Origin: Aquibium sp. A9E412
GTDB taxonomy: Bacteria > Pseudomonadota > Alphaproteobacteria > Rhizobiales > Rhizobiaceae
Length of the DNA stretch: 64,000 bases
Direction: 5' to 3'
Assembly (NCBI RefSeq): GCF_030398335.1
Contig: NZ_JAOAOP010000001.1
Span: forward strand, 62,001 to 126,000
Part shown: one piece after another, positions 38,501-49,244 of the stretch
How positions within the stretch are numbered: position 1 is the stretch's first letter
Layout of the letters: each line of letters opens with the position of its first letter
Notes under the pieces: model-generated
The model's database searches: none
The model's input: only the letters and a program-made list of their open reading frames with translations
Told to the model about the DNA's origin: nothing
Position numbers and translations under genes: made by a program

Positions 38501-39112
38501 TCAGCCGCGGCGGCTCGGGCTGTTGGCCGACACCGTCACGTCGAGCGCGACATGCGCCTGCGGCGCGCCGAAGGCGACGAAGGCCTGGCCGAGCGTGGCG
38601 AACACCCGCCCCGCATCGCCGTCGAGCCGGGTGCAGAAGTTCTTGGCGCGGCCGAACACGCCGGAGCGCTTGACGAAGTCGATGCAGGCGTAGATCTCGT
38701 CCATGTGCTCTGCGGCGCCGAGCGGGTAGAACGAGAACTGCGCGGCGACCGTCAGGCCGGTCTCGGGTGCCGCCTCCACGGCGGCGAGCGCGGCCGCGAT
38801 GCGCTCGTCCATCGAGCCCGCATGGGCCGATGGCGCCAGCGGGGTGCAGCGCGGGTCGTCCGGCTCGCCGGGGCAGCCGCGCGACACGGCGGCCGACAGC
38901 ACGCAGTGGACGCCGTCGCGCGAGGCGGCGCCGTGCAGGTCGCGCATCGCCGGGAACAGGTCGTCGGCCGGCCCGACGATCAGCGTCGACAGGTCGTCGG
39001 TCTCGATGCGCAGACGCTCGCGATAGGGATCGAGCGCCGACAGGCTCGACAGGATCACCGGCACGAAGTCGCCGGTCATCGGATAAAGGGAAAATTGCGC
39101 GCCAGAGAACAT
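38501..39112 (-). CDS. ykoF: Thiamine/HMP-binding protein YkoF
   Basis: Soluble protein that binds thiamine or its pyrimidine moiety in Bacillus YkoF. The 203-residue product consists of two repeats of the same fold, opening with AQFSLYPMTGDFVPVILSSL (residues 5-24) and AAQFSFYPLGAAEHMDEIY (about 123-141). No signal peptide is present. It is the first gene of the operon, and its ATG stands only about 16 bases after the conserved 3' end of the TPP riboswitch. Confidence 0.92.
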   Translation of the reverse strand: MFSGAQFSLYPMTGDFVPVILSSLSALDPYRERLRIETDDLSTLIVGPADDLFPAMRDLHGAASRDGVHCVLSAAVSRGCPGEPDDPRCTPLAPSAHAGSMDERIAAALAAVEAAPETGLTVAAQFSFYPLGAAEHMDEIYACIDFVKRSGVFGRAKNFCTRLDGDAGRVFATLGQAFVAFGAPQAHVALDVTVSANSPSRRG

Positions 39113-39215
39113 GTCCGCCTCGCTCCGCTGGTATTACCCAGATCAGCTTGAGGGTTTGAGGACATGCCGCCCTCCTCTCAGCCCCGGCCGTACGGAGCAC
39201 CCCTGTGGTCGCGGC
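39113..39215 (-). promoter_or_regulatory. TPP riboswitch (THI box)
   Basis: On the minus strand the conserved elements occur in the right order: GGGGTGC, then GGGGCTGAGAGG (helix P2/P3 region) and CTGATCTGGGTAATACCAGCG (broken: CTGATCTGGG, TAATACCAGCG) forming P4/P5. The RNA should bind thiamine diphosphate and switch off ykoFEDC. There is no separate expression platform: the sequence after CCAGCG is GAGCGAGG and then the ykoF ATG, so the ribosome-binding site appears to lie in the closing stem P1. Confidence 0.93.
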
Positions 39216-39280
39216 GAGTCATACGGCGGGCGGCGGCCGGTTGCAAGCCCGCGCGGCCCGCGAGAGACGAGAAAAGCGGA

Positions 39281-40921
<1,641 letters not shown>

Positions 40922-41130
40922 TTAGCTGCACGAAGCCGATTCCGCCAGCCCAAAAATCGCCCCGCGGCGGGTTTTCCCGGCCGGCATCGCAGCGCGACCC
41001 GACGGTCGCGCCGCGCCGCACATGCAGCCGCGAAAAGGCCGCATCGGGTGTGGCCGATCAGCATGTTGGACGGATTTTCCGATGTGTCCCGAGAGGCTCT
41101 CGGCCGGCCGCGCGCGGCCGGACGGAGCGG

Positions 41131-41511
41131 CTACTGCCCGGTCGGCACCGAGGGCGTGGGCTGACCGGTCTCGGCCGGCGGCTCGGCCGGCGACGGCGCG
41201 CCGCCCAGCTCGTCGAGAATGCCCGCACCGCCGTCGTCGGCCGGCACGCCATCCTCGGCCGGGACGCGGTCGAGAATGTCGATCGGCTGCTCGCCGTAGC
41301 GCGCGATGATCGACAGGGTGAGCGAGGTGGCGAAGAAGGCCACCGCCAGGATGGCCGTGGTGCGCGTCAGCGCGTTGGCCGCGCCGCGCGCCGTCATGAA
41401 GCCCGAGCCGCCGCCGATGCCGAGACCGCCACCTTCCGAACGCTGCAGCAGGACGACGCCGACCAGCGCGACGACGACCATGAGGTGGATGACGATGATG
41501 ATCGTTTGCAT
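41131..41511 (-). CDS. secG: Protein translocase subunit SecG
   Basis: Auxiliary subunit of the SecYEG channel in the inner membrane. The 126-residue product has two membrane segments: TIIIVIHLMVVVALVGVVLL at 3-22 and AILAVAFFATSLTLSIIA at about 53-70. Between them lies the typical loop QRSEGGGLGIGGGSGFMTARGAANALTR (shown in parts: QRSEGGGLGIGGGSG, FMTARGAANALTR). A Pro/Ala/Glu-rich cytoplasmic or periplasmic tail of about 50 residues follows, as in other alphaproteobacteria. Neighbours tpiA and pyrG are the conserved ones. Confidence 0.93.
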   Translation of the reverse strand: MQTIIIVIHLMVVVALVGVVLLQRSEGGGLGIGGGSGFMTARGAANALTRTTAILAVAFFATSLTLSIIARYGEQPIDILDRVPAEDGVPADDGGAGILDELGGAPSPAEPPAETGQPTPSVPTGQ

Positions 41512-41562
41512 GGGGCTTCCGGTGATTGACGGTGGCGGCGCCGCCCGGCCTGCGGACGCGGC

Positions 41563-41591
41563 TCATTACACAGTCTTGGCGGCTTTTCCAA
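41563..41591 (-). promoter_or_regulatory. Candidate sigma-70 promoter of secG
   Basis: On the minus strand TTGGAA (41591-41586) and TAATGA (41568-41563) are separated by 17 bases, about 50 bases before the secG start. An 8-bp hairpin without a T tract (41628-41648) lies just after tpiA, upstream of this promoter. Confidence 0.45.
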
Positions 41592-41651
41592 GCCCTCCCC
41601 CATATGGGGACGGCGATTGTGATCGCAAGCGGCGCGGCCGGCGCCGCTCGC

Positions 41652-42416
41652 TCACAGGCCGCGGTAGGCCTCGGCGATGCCGAGGAAATCGGCCGCCTTC
41701 AGGCTGGCGCCGCCGACCAGCGCGCCGTCGACATTGGCGATCGCCAGAAGCGTCGCCGCGTTGGCCGGCTTGACAGAACCGCCGTAGAGAATGCGCATGC
41801 GTCTTGCTTCCGCGCCGCAGCGCGTCTCCAGCACGGCGCGGAGATGGGCGTGCGCGGCGGTCACGTCCTCGACGGTCGGCGTGCGCCCGGTGCCGATCGC
41901 CCAGACCGGCTCGTAGGCGACGACCGTGTTGGCCGCCGTCGCGGTTTCCGGCACCGATCCCGCGATCTGGCGCGACAGCACGGCCAGCGTCTCGCCGGCG
42001 TCGCGCTCGGCCTCCGTCTCGCCGATGCACACGATGGCGACGAGCCCGGCGCGCCAGGCCGCCTCGGCCTTGCCGGCCACCATCGCGTCGCTCTCGCCGT
42101 GGTCGGCGCGGCGCTCGGAATGGCCGACGATGACATGGCTGGCGCCGCAGTCCTTGAGCATCTCGGCGGCGATGTCGCCGGTGTGGGCGCCGGACGGCGC
42201 GGCGTGGCAGTCCTGGCCGCCCGCGGCCACCGGCGTGGCGGCGAGGATCTGCGCGGCGCGCGCCAGCAGCGTGGCCGGCACGCACACGAGCGCCTCCGTC
42301 TCGGCGTCGAGACCCGACTGGAAGCCGTGGCCGATGGCGTGCAGCTCGCCGGTGTCGGCGCTCGTGCCGTTCATCTTCCAGTTGCCTGCGACGAGGGGGC
42401 GGATGCCGGGGGTCAT
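41652..42416 (-). CDS. tpiA: Triosephosphate isomerase
   Basis: Interconverts dihydroxyacetone phosphate and glyceraldehyde 3-phosphate. The 254-residue product has GNWKMNG at the N-terminus with the substrate-binding Asn and Lys. The electrophilic histidine is in VIVGHSERR, the catalytic glutamate in [10 protein letters not shown], and the phosphate loop in YGGSVKP. I chose the ATG at 42416 over an in-frame start 24 codons upstream, since only the shorter form matches the family. It is divergent from ppiD. Confidence 0.96.
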   Translation of the reverse strand: MTPGIRPLVAGNWKMNGTSADTGELHAIGHGFQSGLDAETEALVCVPATLLARAAQILAATPVAAGGQDCHAAPSGAHTGDIAAEMLKDCGASHVIVGHSERRADHGESDAMVAGKAEAAWRAGLVAIVCIGETEAERDAGETLAVLSRQIAGSVPETATAANTVVAYEPVWAIGTGRTPTVEDVTAAHAHLRAVLETRCGAEARRMRILYGGSVKPANAATLLAIANVDGALVGGASLKAADFLGIAEAYRGL

Positions 42417-42562
42417 GGGCGCGTCCGTTTGAGCGGTTGACGATGGGCCGTCTTCCCTAGCAAAAACGACCCATAAAGCAATCGACACCGCCGGCGGGGG
42501 GCGCTATTGCCCTCGCTCGGCAAGAAACGCGTGCGTCAGCGCGCCATCCGATCGGGAGCGCC

Positions 42563-44449
42563 ATGCTCGACAGTCTCCGCAACGCCGCCAGATCCTGGGT
42601 GGCAAAGCTGCTTCTCGGCCTGCTGGTGCTCAGCTTCGCCGTGTGGGGCATCTCCGGCCAGATCTTCGGCGGGCTCGGCCGCGACGTGGTGCGCGCCGGC
42701 GACACCGCGGTCTCGGTGCTCGACTACCGGCTCGCCTACGACCGGCAGATCGCGCAGCTCTCGCAGCAGTTCGGCACCCGCATTACGCGCGAGCAGGCCA
42801 AGGCGCTCGGCGTCGACGAGCAGGTGCTGGCGCAGCTCGTCGCCGGCGCCGTGCTCGACGAGCAGGCGCGCCAGCTCGGCCTCGGCCTGTCGCGCGACAA
42901 GCTGGCCGAGCTGACCGCCTCCGACCCCGCCTTCCAGGGGCCGGACGGCCGCTTCGACCGGCAGCAGTTCACCTTCGTGCTCAACCAGATCGGCATGCGG
43001 CCGGACGACTACATCCGCAACCGCGAGCAGGTGGCCAAGCGCCAGCAGATCGTCGAGGCGGTGTCGGAGGGCATGGCCGCGCCGGACGCCTTCCTGCGCG
43101 CCGTGGCGCTGCATCGCGGCGAGGATCGCACCATCGAGTATGTGGCGCTGCCGCGCAGCCTGGTCGAGCCGGTCGAGGCACCGTCGGAGGCCGAGCTGCA
43201 GGCCTGGTTCGAGGAGCGGCAGGCCGACTACCGCGCGCCCGAGTACCGCAGCCTGTCGCTGGTCAAGCTCGAGCCGGAGGACATCGCCGATCCGGCGGTG
43301 ATCTCCGACCAGCAGGTGCGCGACTACTACGAGGCGAACGCCGGGCGCTACACCACGCCCGAGCGCCGCACCATCGAGCAGATCGTGTTCACCAGCGAGG
43401 AGGCCGCGCAGGCCGCCTATGAGAGCACGCGCACCGGCGCCACCTTCGAGGATCTCGTCGAGGCGCAGGACCGCACGCTCGAGGACGCGCGCATCGGCAC
43501 CTTCACCCGCGAGGAGGTTGCCGACCCGGCGGTCGCCGAGGCGGCATTCGCGCTCGAGGTCAACGAGATCAGCCGTGTCGTCGACGGCGCCTTCGGGCCG
43601 GTGCTGGTGCGCGTCACCGACATCGAGCCGGAGGACACCCGCCCGCTGGAGGCGGTGCGCGAGGAGATCCGCAGCGAGCTCGCCCTCGACGAGGCCAACC
43701 GCGTGCTGCTCGACGTCTACGACGCCTACGAGGACGCGCGCGCCGGCGGCGCGACGATGCGCGAGGCGGCCGCGCGGCTGAAGCTCGAGATGCGCTCGGT
43801 CGAGGCGGTCGACCGCCAGGGACGCCGGCCGGACGGCACGGTGATCGACGACCTGCCGGAATCGCAGGCGCTGCTGCGCGACGCCTTCGAGACCGAGGCC
43901 GGCATCGAGAACCCGCCGATCAACATCGGCAGCGACGGCTTCCTGTTCTACGAGGTCGATTCGGTGACGCCGGCGCGCGACCGGCCGCTCGAGGAGGTGC
44001 GCGAGACGGTGCTGGCCGACTGGCGCGCGCAGGAGGTGGAGGCGCGGCTCGCCGAGCGCGCGGCGACCTATCGCGAGCAGCTCGCGGCGGGCAAGAGCCT
44101 CGACGAGATCGCCGCCGAGATCGACCAGGACAAGCAGGTCAAGCGCGGCGTGCGGCGCACCGCCGACGATCCCGATCTCGGCCGCGCCGGCGTGCAGGCG
44201 GTGTTCGGCGTGCCGAAGGGCGGCACCGGCACCGTCCAGAGTCCGACCGGCGACGCGCGGCTGCTGTTCACCGTCACCGAGGTGTTCGAGCCGGCCGGCG
44301 CCGGGCCCGACGCGGTGCCGCAGGACGTGCGCCAGACCTTCGCGCGCGGCTTTTCCGACGACCTGCTCGACCAGCTCGTCACGCGGCTGCAGGACAAGTA
44401 CGAGGTGACGATCAACCCCGGCGCGATCGAACAGGCGCTGAGCTTCTGA
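42563..44449 (+). CDS. ppiD: Membrane-anchored peptidyl-prolyl isomerase (PpiD/SurA type)
   Basis: Periplasmic folding factor tethered to the inner membrane. The 628-residue product has one membrane anchor at about residues 12-33 ([20 protein letters not shown]). A SurA-like N-terminal helical region with [20 protein letters not shown] follows, then a parvulin domain around residues 265-350 with the [14 protein letters not shown] opening. A long C-terminal part follows. The ppiD-trpD-trpC order is normal for Hyphomicrobiales. The start has GGGAG upstream (ATCGGGAGCGCC). Confidence 0.92.
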   Translation: MLDSLRNAARSWVAKLLLGLLVLSFAVWGISGQIFGGLGRDVVRAGDTAVSVLDYRLAYDRQIAQLSQQFGTRITREQAKALGVDEQVLAQLVAGAVLDEQARQLGLGLSRDKLAELTASDPAFQGPDGRFDRQQFTFVLNQIGMRPDDYIRNREQVAKRQQIVEAVSEGMAAPDAFLRAVALHRGEDRTIEYVALPRSLVEPVEAPSEAELQAWFEERQADYRAPEYRSLSLVKLEPEDIADPAVISDQQVRDYYEANAGRYTTPERRTIEQIVFTSEEAAQAAYESTRTGATFEDLVEAQDRTLEDARIGTFTREEVADPAVAEAAFALEVNEISRVVDGAFGPVLVRVTDIEPEDTRPLEAVREEIRSELALDEANRVLLDVYDAYEDARAGGATMREAAARLKLEMRSVEAVDRQGRRPDGTVIDDLPESQALLRDAFETEAGIENPPINIGSDGFLFYEVDSVTPARDRPLEEVRETVLADWRAQEVEARLAERAATYREQLAAGKSLDEIAAEIDQDKQVKRGVRRTADDPDLGRAGVQAVFGVPKGGTGTVQSPTGDARLLFTVTEVFEPAGAGPDAVPQDVRQTFARGFSDDLLDQLVTRLQDKYEVTINPGAIEQALSF

Positions 44450-44454
44450 CCGCC

Positions 44455-45474
<1,020 letters not shown>

Positions 45475-45481
45475 GGCGGCG

Positions 45482-46297
45482 ATGGCCGACATCCTGAAGA
45501 CGATCGAGGCCTACAAGCGCGACGAGATCGCCGCGGCCAGGGCACGGCTGCCGCTGGCCGAGATCGAGGCGCGGCTCGCCGACGCGCCGCCGCCGCGCGG
45601 CTTCGCCGCCGCGCTCGACGCGCGGCTTGCCGACGGCGGCTTCGCGCTGATCGCCGAGATCAAGAAGGCGAGCCCGTCGAAGGGGCTGATCCGCGCCGAT
45701 TTCGAGCCGGCCGCCCTCGCCCGCGCCTATGCGGCCGGCGGCGCGGCCTGTCTGTCGGTGCTGACCGACGGGCCCTCCTTCCAGGGCGCGCCGGCCTATC
45801 TCGGCGAAGCGCGCCAGGCGGCCGACCTGCCGGCATTGCGCAAGGATTTCCTGTTCGAGCCCTACCAGGTGGCCGAGGCGCGGCTGTGGGGCGCCGACGC
45901 GATCCTCATCATCATGGCGGCGGTGAGCGACGACGAGGCGGCGGCCCTCGAGGCGGCGGCGCAGCATCACGGCATGGACGTGCTGGTCGAGGTGCACGAC
46001 GAGGCGGAGCTGGAGCGCGCGCTGCGGCTCGACAGCCGGCTGGTCGGCATCAACAACCGCGACCTGCGCAGCTTCGTCACGACGCTCGCCACGGCCGAGC
46101 GGCTGGCGCCGCAGGTGCCCGGCGACCGGCTGGTGATCGGCGAGAGCGGCATCCACAGCCATGCCGACTGCCGGCGGCTGGAACGCGCCGGCATCCGCAG
46201 CTTCCTGGTCGGCGAGAGCCTGATGCGCCAGGCCGACGTCGAGGCCGCCACCCGCGCGCTGCTGGCGCCGGCCTCCGCCCCGGCCGCGGCGGGCTGA
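45482..46297 (+). CDS. trpC: Indole-3-glycerol phosphate synthase
   Basis: Closes the indole ring in tryptophan synthesis. The 271-residue TIM-barrel product contains [16 protein letters not shown] with the catalytic lysines, [20 protein letters not shown] (split: [20 protein letters not shown]), [11 protein letters not shown] and [10 protein letters not shown]. There is no fused TrpF domain. Its stop is separated by two bases from moaC. Confidence 0.96.
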   Translation: MADILKTIEAYKRDEIAAARARLPLAEIEARLADAPPPRGFAAALDARLADGGFALIAEIKKASPSKGLIRADFEPAALARAYAAGGAACLSVLTDGPSFQGAPAYLGEARQAADLPALRKDFLFEPYQVAEARLWGADAILIIMAAVSDDEAAALEAAAQHHGMDVLVEVHDEAELERALRLDSRLVGINNRDLRSFVTTLATAERLAPQVPGDRLVIGESGIHSHADCRRLERAGIRSFLVGESLMRQADVEAATRALLAPASAPAAAG

Positions 46298-46299
46298 CG

Positions 46300-46803
46300 A
46301 TGGCCGGCGACCGGCACGGCTCGGGCCTCACCCATCTCGGCGCCGACGGCCGCGCCGACATGGTCGATGTCGGCGACAAGGCCGAGACGCGGCGCAGCGC
46401 CACCGCGCACGGCGCAGTGCGCATGAGCGATGCGACGCTCTCGGCGATCCTGGCCGGCAACGCGGCCAAGGGCGACGTGATCGCCACCGCGCGCATCGCC
46501 GGCATCATGGCGGCCAAGCGCACGCACGAGCTGATCCCGCTCTGCCATCCGCTGATGCTGTCGAAGGTCGCCGTCGACATCGCCCCCGACCCCGCCCTGC
46601 CCGGCCTGCGGGTCAGCGCCACGGCCGAGCTGACCGGGCGCACCGGCGTCGAGATGGAGGCGCTGACGGCGGCCTCCGTCGCCTGCCTGACGATCTACGA
46701 CATGGCCAAGGCGCTGGAGAAGGGCATGACGATCACCGACATCGCCCTGGTCGAGAAGACCGGCGGCAAGTCCGGCGACTGGCGCGCCGGCGACGGCGGC
46801 TGA
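46300..46803 (+). CDS. moaC: Cyclic pyranopterin monophosphate synthase accessory protein MoaC
   Basis: Completes formation of cyclic pyranopterin monophosphate, the first molybdopterin intermediate. The 167-residue product has [22 protein letters not shown] near the N-terminus (in parts), the [18 protein letters not shown] active-site helix and the [20 protein letters not shown] strand-helix. It lies between trpC and moeA with only a few bases on each side. The pairing of trp and molybdopterin genes is the standard arrangement in this order. Confidence 0.96.
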   Translation: MAGDRHGSGLTHLGADGRADMVDVGDKAETRRSATAHGAVRMSDATLSAILAGNAAKGDVIATARIAGIMAAKRTHELIPLCHPLMLSKVAVDIAPDPALPGLRVSATAELTGRTGVEMEALTAASVACLTIYDMAKALEKGMTITDIALVEKTGGKSGDWRAGDGG

Positions 46804-46807
46804 ACGC

Positions 46808-48013
46808 ATGGCGCTGCTGCCGGTCGACGAGGCGCTGTCGCGGCTGCTTGCCGGCGCCGCGCCGCTCGCCGCCGAGACGGTGCCGCTCGACGCGGCGGCC
46901 GGCCGGGTTCTGGCCGCATCGCTCGCCGCGCGGCGCACGCAGCCGCCCTTCGACGCCTCGGCGATGGACGGCTATGCCGTGCGCGCTGCCGACGTGGCCG
47001 AGGCCGGCGCCCGGCTGCGCGTCGTCGGCCGCTCGGTCGCCGGCGCACGCTTTGCCGGCACGCTCGACGCCGGCGCGGCGGTGCGCATCTTCACCGGCGC
47101 GCCGGTGCCGGGCGGCGCCGACACGATCCTGCTGCAGGAGGACGCCGAGAGCGCCGGCGACGGCACGATCGTCGCCCGCGAGGCGGTCGCCGCCGGCCGC
47201 CACATCCGCCGCGCCGGGCTCGACTTCCAGGCCGGCGACACGCTGCTCGAGGCCGGGCGTCTGCTCGATCCGGCGGCGCTGTCGCTGGCGGCGGCGGCCA
47301 ACCATGCCCGCCTTTCCGTCGTGCGGCGGCCGCTGGTGGCGGTGCTGGCGACCGGCGACGAGCTCGTCGCGCCCGGTGGCGCGCCGGGACCCGACCAGAT
47401 CGTCGCCTCGAACGGCGTCGGCATCGCCGCCCTGGCGCGCGCCGACGGCGCGACGGTGATGGATCTCGGCATCGTCGGCGACAGCGACGCGGCGATCGCG
47501 GCGGCCGCCGGCCGCGCCCGCGCGGCGGGCGCCGACATCCTCGTCACGCTCGGCGGCGCCTCGGTCGGCGAGCACGACCTGGTGCAGGGCGCGCTTGCCG
47601 GCATCGGCATGACGCTCGACTTCTGGAAGATCGCCATGCGGCCCGGCAAGCCGCTGATGGTCGGCCGGCTCGGCGCCAGCCACGTGCTCGGCCTGCCCGG
47701 CAATCCGGTCTCCAGCCTGGTCTGCGCGCATCTCTTCCTGCGCCCGCTGATCGCCCGGCTGGCCGGCCGCACGCACCGGCCCGACCTGCGGCCGGCCGTG
47801 CTCGGCGCGGCGATGCGCGCCAACGACCGGCGCCGCGACTATGTGCGCGCCCGGGTGGACACCGTCGACGGACGGCTGACCGCCACCCCCTTCGCCACGC
47901 AGGATTCCTCGATGCTGACGACGCTGGCCGCGGCCGACGGGCTGGTGGTGCGCGAGCCCTTCGCCGCCGCCGCGGCGGCCGGCGAGGCCTGCCGCGTGCT
48001 GATGCTACGCTGA
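46808..48013 (+). CDS. moeA: Molybdopterin molybdenumtransferase
   Basis: Inserts molybdate into adenylylated molybdopterin. The 401-residue product shows the domain pattern of MoeA: PPFDASAMDGYAVRAADV near residues 47-64, RIFTGAPVPGGADTILLQED (split: RIFTGAPVPGG, ADTILLQED), the MogA-like domain with ATGDELVAPGG and TLGGASVGEHD, and GLPGNPVSSLVC. It is followed by a 105-base gap carrying the lexA operator. Confidence 0.95.
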   Translation: MALLPVDEALSRLLAGAAPLAAETVPLDAAAGRVLAASLAARRTQPPFDASAMDGYAVRAADVAEAGARLRVVGRSVAGARFAGTLDAGAAVRIFTGAPVPGGADTILLQEDAESAGDGTIVAREAVAAGRHIRRAGLDFQAGDTLLEAGRLLDPAALSLAAAANHARLSVVRRPLVAVLATGDELVAPGGAPGPDQIVASNGVGIAALARADGATVMDLGIVGDSDAAIAAAAGRARAAGADILVTLGGASVGEHDLVQGALAGIGMTLDFWKIAMRPGKPLMVGRLGASHVLGLPGNPVSSLVCAHLFLRPLIARLAGRTHRPDLRPAVLGAAMRANDRRRDYVRARVDTVDGRLTATPFATQDSSMLTTLAAADGLVVREPFAAAAAAGEACRVLMLR

Positions 48014-48048
48014 ACAAATCGTCAACGAATTCATGAAAATTTAATCTG

Positions 48049-48094
48049 TTGCGGAACAACACTCGAACATATAGAGTATGTTCTGGGTTTGTTT
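48049..48094 (+). promoter_or_regulatory. lexA promoter with double SOS box
   Basis: A perfect alphaproteobacterial LexA box, GAAC-N7-GAAC, lies at 48054-48068. Facing it is GTTC-N7-GTTT at 48080-48094, one base off the mirror-image box. The inner halves form a perfect palindrome GAACATA-N5-TATGTTC (48065-48083). A promoter with TTGCGG (48049-48054) and TATAGA (48070-48075) is covered by the first box, so LexA should repress its own gene. Confidence 0.8.
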
Positions 48095-48118
48095 TTACGA
48101 TTCTGCCGGGGCGAAGCG

Positions 48119-48835
48119 ATGCTGACGCGCAAGCAACACGAACTGCTGCTGTTCATCCACGAGCGTCTCAAGGAGACGGGCATCCCGCCCTCCTTCGACG
48201 AGATGAAGGAGGCGCTCGACCTCGCCTCGAAATCCGGCATCCACCGGCTGATCACGGCGCTCGAGGAGCGCGGCTTCATCCGCCGGCTGCCCAACCGGGC
48301 GCGCGCGCTGGAGGTGGTGCGGTTGCCCGAATCGATCGCGCCGGGCCTCGGCGGCGGCCGCCGCTTCTCGCCGAGCGTCATCGAGGGCAGCCTGGGACGC
48401 AGCGAGCCGGTGCGCAAGCCGGCGGCCAAGGCGGCCGAGGCCGAGACGGCCGGCGCCGTCTCGGTGCCGGTGATGGGCCGCATCGCGGCCGGCGTGCCGA
48501 TCGACGCGATCCAGCACCAGACGCACAGCGTCACCGTGCCGCCGGACATGCTGACGGGCGGCGAGCACTATGCGCTGGAGGTCAAGGGCGATTCGATGAT
48601 CGAGGCCGGCATCTTCGACGGCGACACGGTGATCATCCGCCAGACGCAGACGGCCAATCCCGGCGAGATCGTCGTGGCGCTGGTCGACGACGAGGAGGCG
48701 ACGCTGAAGCGCTTCCGCCGCAAGGGCGCCTCGATCGCGCTGGAGGCGGCCAATCCGGCCTACGAGACGCGCATCTTCGGTCCCGACCGCATCAAGGTGC
48801 AGGGCCGGCTGATCGGCCTGATCCGGCGCTACTGA
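48119..48835 (+). CDS. lexA: SOS repressor LexA
   Basis: Represses DNA-damage genes and inactivates itself when RecA filaments form. The 238-residue product starts [17 protein letters not shown] with a winged-helix domain in the first 65 residues. The cleavage site is A124-G125 in GRIAAGVPI. The catalytic dyad is S159 in [10 protein letters not shown] and K197 in EATLKRF. I chose the ATG at 48119 as in homologues; an upstream in-frame ATG would overlap the operator region. It has its own promoter and operator despite closely following moeA. Confidence 0.97.
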   Translation: MLTRKQHELLLFIHERLKETGIPPSFDEMKEALDLASKSGIHRLITALEERGFIRRLPNRARALEVVRLPESIAPGLGGGRRFSPSVIEGSLGRSEPVRKPAAKAAEAETAGAVSVPVMGRIAAGVPIDAIQHQTHSVTVPPDMLTGGEHYALEVKGDSMIEAGIFDGDTVIIRQTQTANPGEIVVALVDDEEATLKRFRRKGASIALEAANPAYETRIFGPDRIKVQGRLIGLIRRY

Positions 48836-48893
48836 GGCGCAGGCCGGACGGGCCGCCGCCGCGCGTCCCTGCCCTCGGCGCGTCCGCCGGAAG

Positions 48894-48974
48894 GCGTTGC
48901 CGGGCGATGCGGCAACCGGTTTGCCGTGCGGAAACGCGACGTATCGGGTGTGCGAGCCGATCTGCGATTCGCCC
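48894..48974 (-). repeat. Dispersed intergenic repeat, copy 2
   Basis: Reads in reverse complement as GAATCGCAGATCGGCTCG, then a variable stretch, CGCGTTTCCGCACGGC, AACCGGTTGCCGC and the tail GCCCGGCAACGC. It aligns with the copy at 49063-49144 with a one-base indel. Confidence 0.7.
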
Positions 48975-49062
48975 GGAAAGCGCGCCAGCGCCGGGGCGGA
49001 AGGGTGTTGGCGGTCCGCACCCTTCGACGCCGCCGCCGCCGCCCTGGCCGCGGCTTTTCGGG

Positions 49063-49144
49063 GCGTTTCCAGCCGAAGTGGACACCGGTTCGCCGTCCGC
49101 AAACGCGGCAAAGCAACAAGTTCGAGCCGATCTGCGATTCCATG
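49063..49144 (-). repeat. Dispersed intergenic repeat, copy 3
   Basis: An 82-base copy on the minus strand. It shares GGAATCGCAGATCGGCTC, CGCGTTTGCGG and CGGCGAACCGGT with the copy at 20018-20084, and the tail CTGGAAACGC with the copy at 63096-63177. Confidence 0.75.
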
Positions 49145-49244
49145 AAGAGCAGAACGGCTCTGGCAGGTCCGCCGGCGTGGTGCGGAGGGCTTGCAACCGG
49201 AGCGCCGGGCGGTGCGACGGCCGGTTTTCCATGTGCAGCCGGCC

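Larger units (their letters stand above)
48836..49244. other. 409-base gap between convergent lexA and comEC with two repeat copies
   Basis: I see no gene here. The stretch holds two same-orientation copies of the dispersed repeat and between them an 8-bp inverted repeat, GAAGGGTG and CACCCTTC (48999-49025), without a T tract. The last 60 bases before the comEC stop are GC-rich and unremarkable. Confidence 0.7.

Noticed and set aside
41104-41121. Perfect palindrome CCGGCCGCG/CGCGGCCGG after secG as a terminator
   Set aside because: No T tract on the minus strand and the sequence is simple G+C; such palindromes are expected by chance at this base composition.
48999-49025. 8-bp inverted repeat after lexA as a terminator
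   Set aside because: The loop is 11 bases and no T run follows; left as part of the intergenic description.
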